Shown here in pieces: positions 62,124 to 64,000 of a DNA stretch of 64,000 nt. How positions within the stretch are numbered: position 1 is the first letter of the stretch; every line of letters starts with the position of its first letter. Origin of the DNA: Bacteroidia bacterium (GTDB lineage Bacteria; Bacteroidota; Bacteroidia; Flavobacteriales; Flavobacteriaceae); the NCBI GenBank assembly GCA_030432635.1, contig JAUIMB010000002.1, positions 310,001 through 374,000 on the forward strand, in the 5' to 3' direction. A program made the translations under genes and the position numbers. The notes under the pieces are model-generated. The model had not been told where the DNA came from. It was given only the letters and a program-made list of their open reading frames with translations, and did no database searches.

Positions 62124-62813
62124 ATGAAACAATTATTAGCTTTTATGTGTGTTTTCTCACTTTTGTACTCATGTAAACAAGAAACGAAGCAAGCACAAAT
62201 TCCTATTGATAGCAAAACTACCATAACAGAAGCTCCTACGATTGCTGAAAAAATTGCCAAAGCCCATGGTATAGATCACTGGAAAGATATCAATCGCATC
62301 ACCTTTACATTCCAAGTTGATAGAGATGACAAAAAAGGAGATGGCAGAGCTTGGACTTGGTTTCCAAAAAAGGACAGTATCATCATGAAAGCTGGAGAAC
62401 AACAGGTCACCTATAACAGACAACGCCTTGATTCTGTTCCTTCAAATGCTGACAAGGCATTTATCAACGACAAGTATTGGTTGTTAGTGCCTTTTCAACT
62501 CGTTTGGGATGAAGGCACTACAATTTCCGAACCCTCAAAAGCCAATGCTCCGATTTCTAAAACTGAAATGAACAAAATCACATTAACCTATGGCACTGAA
62601 GGAGGCTATACACCTGGAGATGCTTATGACATCTTTTTTGATAATGATTATCTGATACGAGAGTGGATTTTCAGAAAAGGCAATTCTCCTGAACCAAGCA
62701 TGATCACAACATTTGAAAATTATAAGGATTTCAATGGCATCTTAATCGCCAAGGAACATAAAAATGCTGAAGGCAATTTCAATCTGTATTTTTCCGACTT
62801 GAGCATAGAATGA
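62124..62813 (+). CDS. hypothetical lipoprotein
   Basis: MKQLLAFMCVFSLLYSCKQE... lipoprotein signal; track start 62085 adds a non-signal-like MIDFYIFDKKEQQ and contains a TATCTTTG element. Confidence 0.75.
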   Translation: MKQLLAFMCVFSLLYSCKQETKQAQIPIDSKTTITEAPTIAEKIAKAHGIDHWKDINRITFTFQVDRDDKKGDGRAWTWFPKKDSIIMKAGEQQVTYNRQRLDSVPSNADKAFINDKYWLLVPFQLVWDEGTTISEPSKANAPISKTEMNKITLTYGTEGGYTPGDAYDIFFDNDYLIREWIFRKGNSPEPSMITTFENYKDFNGILIAKEHKNAEGNFNLYFSDLSIE

Positions 62814-62938
62814 AATCATGGTTCCAAATCGTTAAATAAATTATAAAAATGTAAAACGAATGTCATCAAGACATCCAAATAACGACTCAAGGACGTATAT
62901 AAAGTATACAATCCCGCATTTGCGTCCATATATATTTA

Positions 62939-62970
62939 AAGCGCTTCAATAATTGAAGCGCTTCTCTTTT
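62939..62970. terminator. bidirectional terminator between convergent genes
   Basis: aagcgcttcaat-a-attgaagcgctt followed by ctctttttt; A-run on the other side. Confidence 0.8.
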
Positions 62971-62989
62971 TTGTTAATTCGCATAAAAA

Positions 62990-63415
62990 TCAGCCAACAA
63001 AACCTTTATCAATATGAGCACCATCACAATAAGGCTTATTATGTGACGCACCACATCTACAGAAGGCAGTGGTTTTATTTTTTGTTTCTTCTCGACCGTC
63101 TTTATGTATCACCTTTAGGGTTCCATAAACCAATAACGGTCCATCTTTTAACACTTCAATTTTGGTTTCCAATGTTTCAGCTTCCTTATGCTCTTCATCC
63201 GTCATGTAATAGCTTAATGCTCCTGAAGGACAAGCTTTAACTTGTGCTACCAAAGCATCGGTTGTCGCTGCATCGATTTTAATCCACGGACGCTCTTTGG
63301 GCTGAAACACCTCACCCAATCCTCGAACACAAATCCCTGAATGAATACAGGCATCAGGCTTCCAAACGATGGTGACTTCACCATTAGTGTATTCTTTTGT
63401 TTTTCCCATATTCAC
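62990..63415 (-). CDS. mono-cluster ferredoxin-like (Fer4_19) plus CDGSH iron-sulfur domain fusion protein
   Basis: 141 aa; ACIHSGICVRGLGEVF...VKACPSGALSYY and FCRCGASHNKPYCDGAHIDKGF. Confidence 0.88.
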   Translation of the reverse strand: MNMGKTKEYTNGEVTIVWKPDACIHSGICVRGLGEVFQPKERPWIKIDAATTDALVAQVKACPSGALSYYMTDEEHKEAETLETKIEVLKDGPLLVYGTLKVIHKDGREETKNKTTAFCRCGASHNKPYCDGAHIDKGFVG

Positions 63416-63563
63416 ATTTCCCTCTGATGGGAATCGTTTAAAAATTGAACTTTGTTTCTTTAAAGATAATGAAATTTAGGTTAGGTTTCCTTTCTGTCAT
63501 CTTGTGCTATTGTCCTACCATTTTTATTCTTATTTTTGTTAGACACCATTAAATCAATACACC

Positions 63564-64000
63564 TTGTCTAATTATAAGTTAGGTCTTGATTTCGCCAAAG
63601 AACAGGACCAAAATGACGTATTTTCTGCATTCAGAACACAATTTCATATCCCTAAAGATGACCACGGAAATGAACTCATTTACATGACTGGGAATTCTCT
63701 AGGATTACAACCAAAAATCACAAAAGCATACATTGACCAAGAGCTTGAAGATTGGGCAAATCTTGGTGTTGAAGGTCATACTGAAGGCAAGCATCCTTGG
63801 CTGCATTATCATGAGTACCTTACAAATACCATGGCTGAAATCGTTGGCGCCAAACCCTTGGAAGTTGTGGTAATGAACTCGCTTACAGCCAATTTACACT
63901 TTATGATGGTGAGTTTTTATAGACCAACTTCCAAACGCTATAAAATTCTCATTGAAGCTGATGCTTTTCCAAGTGATAAATATGCTGTTGAGTCCCAATT
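63564..64000 (+). CDS. kynU: kynureninase, N-terminal part (runs off the right edge)
   Basis: Frame from TTG 63564: LSNYKLGLDFAKEQDQNDVFSAFRTQFHIPKDDHGNELIYMTGNSLGLQPKITKAYIDQELEDWANLGVEGHTEGKHPWLHYHEYL...; in-frame stop at 63540-63542 and no ATG upstream. Confidence 0.88.
   Translation, partial: MSNYKLGLDFAKEQDQNDVFSAFRTQFHIPKDDHGNELIYMTGNSLGLQPKITKAYIDQELEDWANLGVEGHTEGKHPWLHYHEYLTNTMAEIVGAKPLEVVVMNSLTANLHFMMVSFYRPTSKRYKILIEADAFPSDKYAVESQ

Noticed and set aside
62881-62938. GGACG...CGTCC pairing upstream of the 62.9 kb terminator as a possible small RNA
   Set aside because: Only five paired bases and AT-rich repeats; not enough to call an RNA.

Overview
The window looks like a contiguous piece of a Flavobacteriaceae (Bacteroidota) chromosome. 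This is inferred from the gldK-gldL-gldM-gldN gliding/type IX secretion cluster, the XrtF exosortase pair, TAnnTTTG-type -7 promoter elements, and low-GC coding sequence. I support about 60 protein-coding genes, of which two are cut by the window edges: a TolC-like gene at the left and kynureninase at the right. Most are housekeeping or core genes: RND efflux, ABC-F, topA, miaB, lptE, secG, groES/groEL, purH, mreBCD-pbp2-rodA, valS, murB, lipA, gap, lpxK, msrA. I saw no tRNA or rRNA genes, CRISPR arrays, transposases, integrases or prophage. I did not find a clear-cut new multi-gene system. The observations most worth a second look are: (1) a near-consensus sigma-54 (-24/-12) promoter in front of groES-groEL, a few genes downstream of a GAFTGA-type sigma-54 activator that has no receiver domain; (2) two copies of a dispersed palindromic repeat, one of which forms the 3' end of miaB and supplies a probably false start codon for that activator; (3) an arginase-fold protein next to topA/gld whose metal-ligand motifs look lost; (4) a COG1579-like coiled-coil protein whose zinc-ribbon cysteines are replaced; (5) an Nramp-like transporter without the DPGN and MPH motifs, in an overlapping cluster with an ECF sigma factor and a glycosyltransferase; (6) the XrtF exosortase pair with no visible target; (7) a metal-uptake-like operon (HYC_CC_PP-like protein, HMA-membrane fusion, CC-motif TonB receptor, HMA protein). 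All identifications come from reading motifs in the supplied translations; no database search was run.
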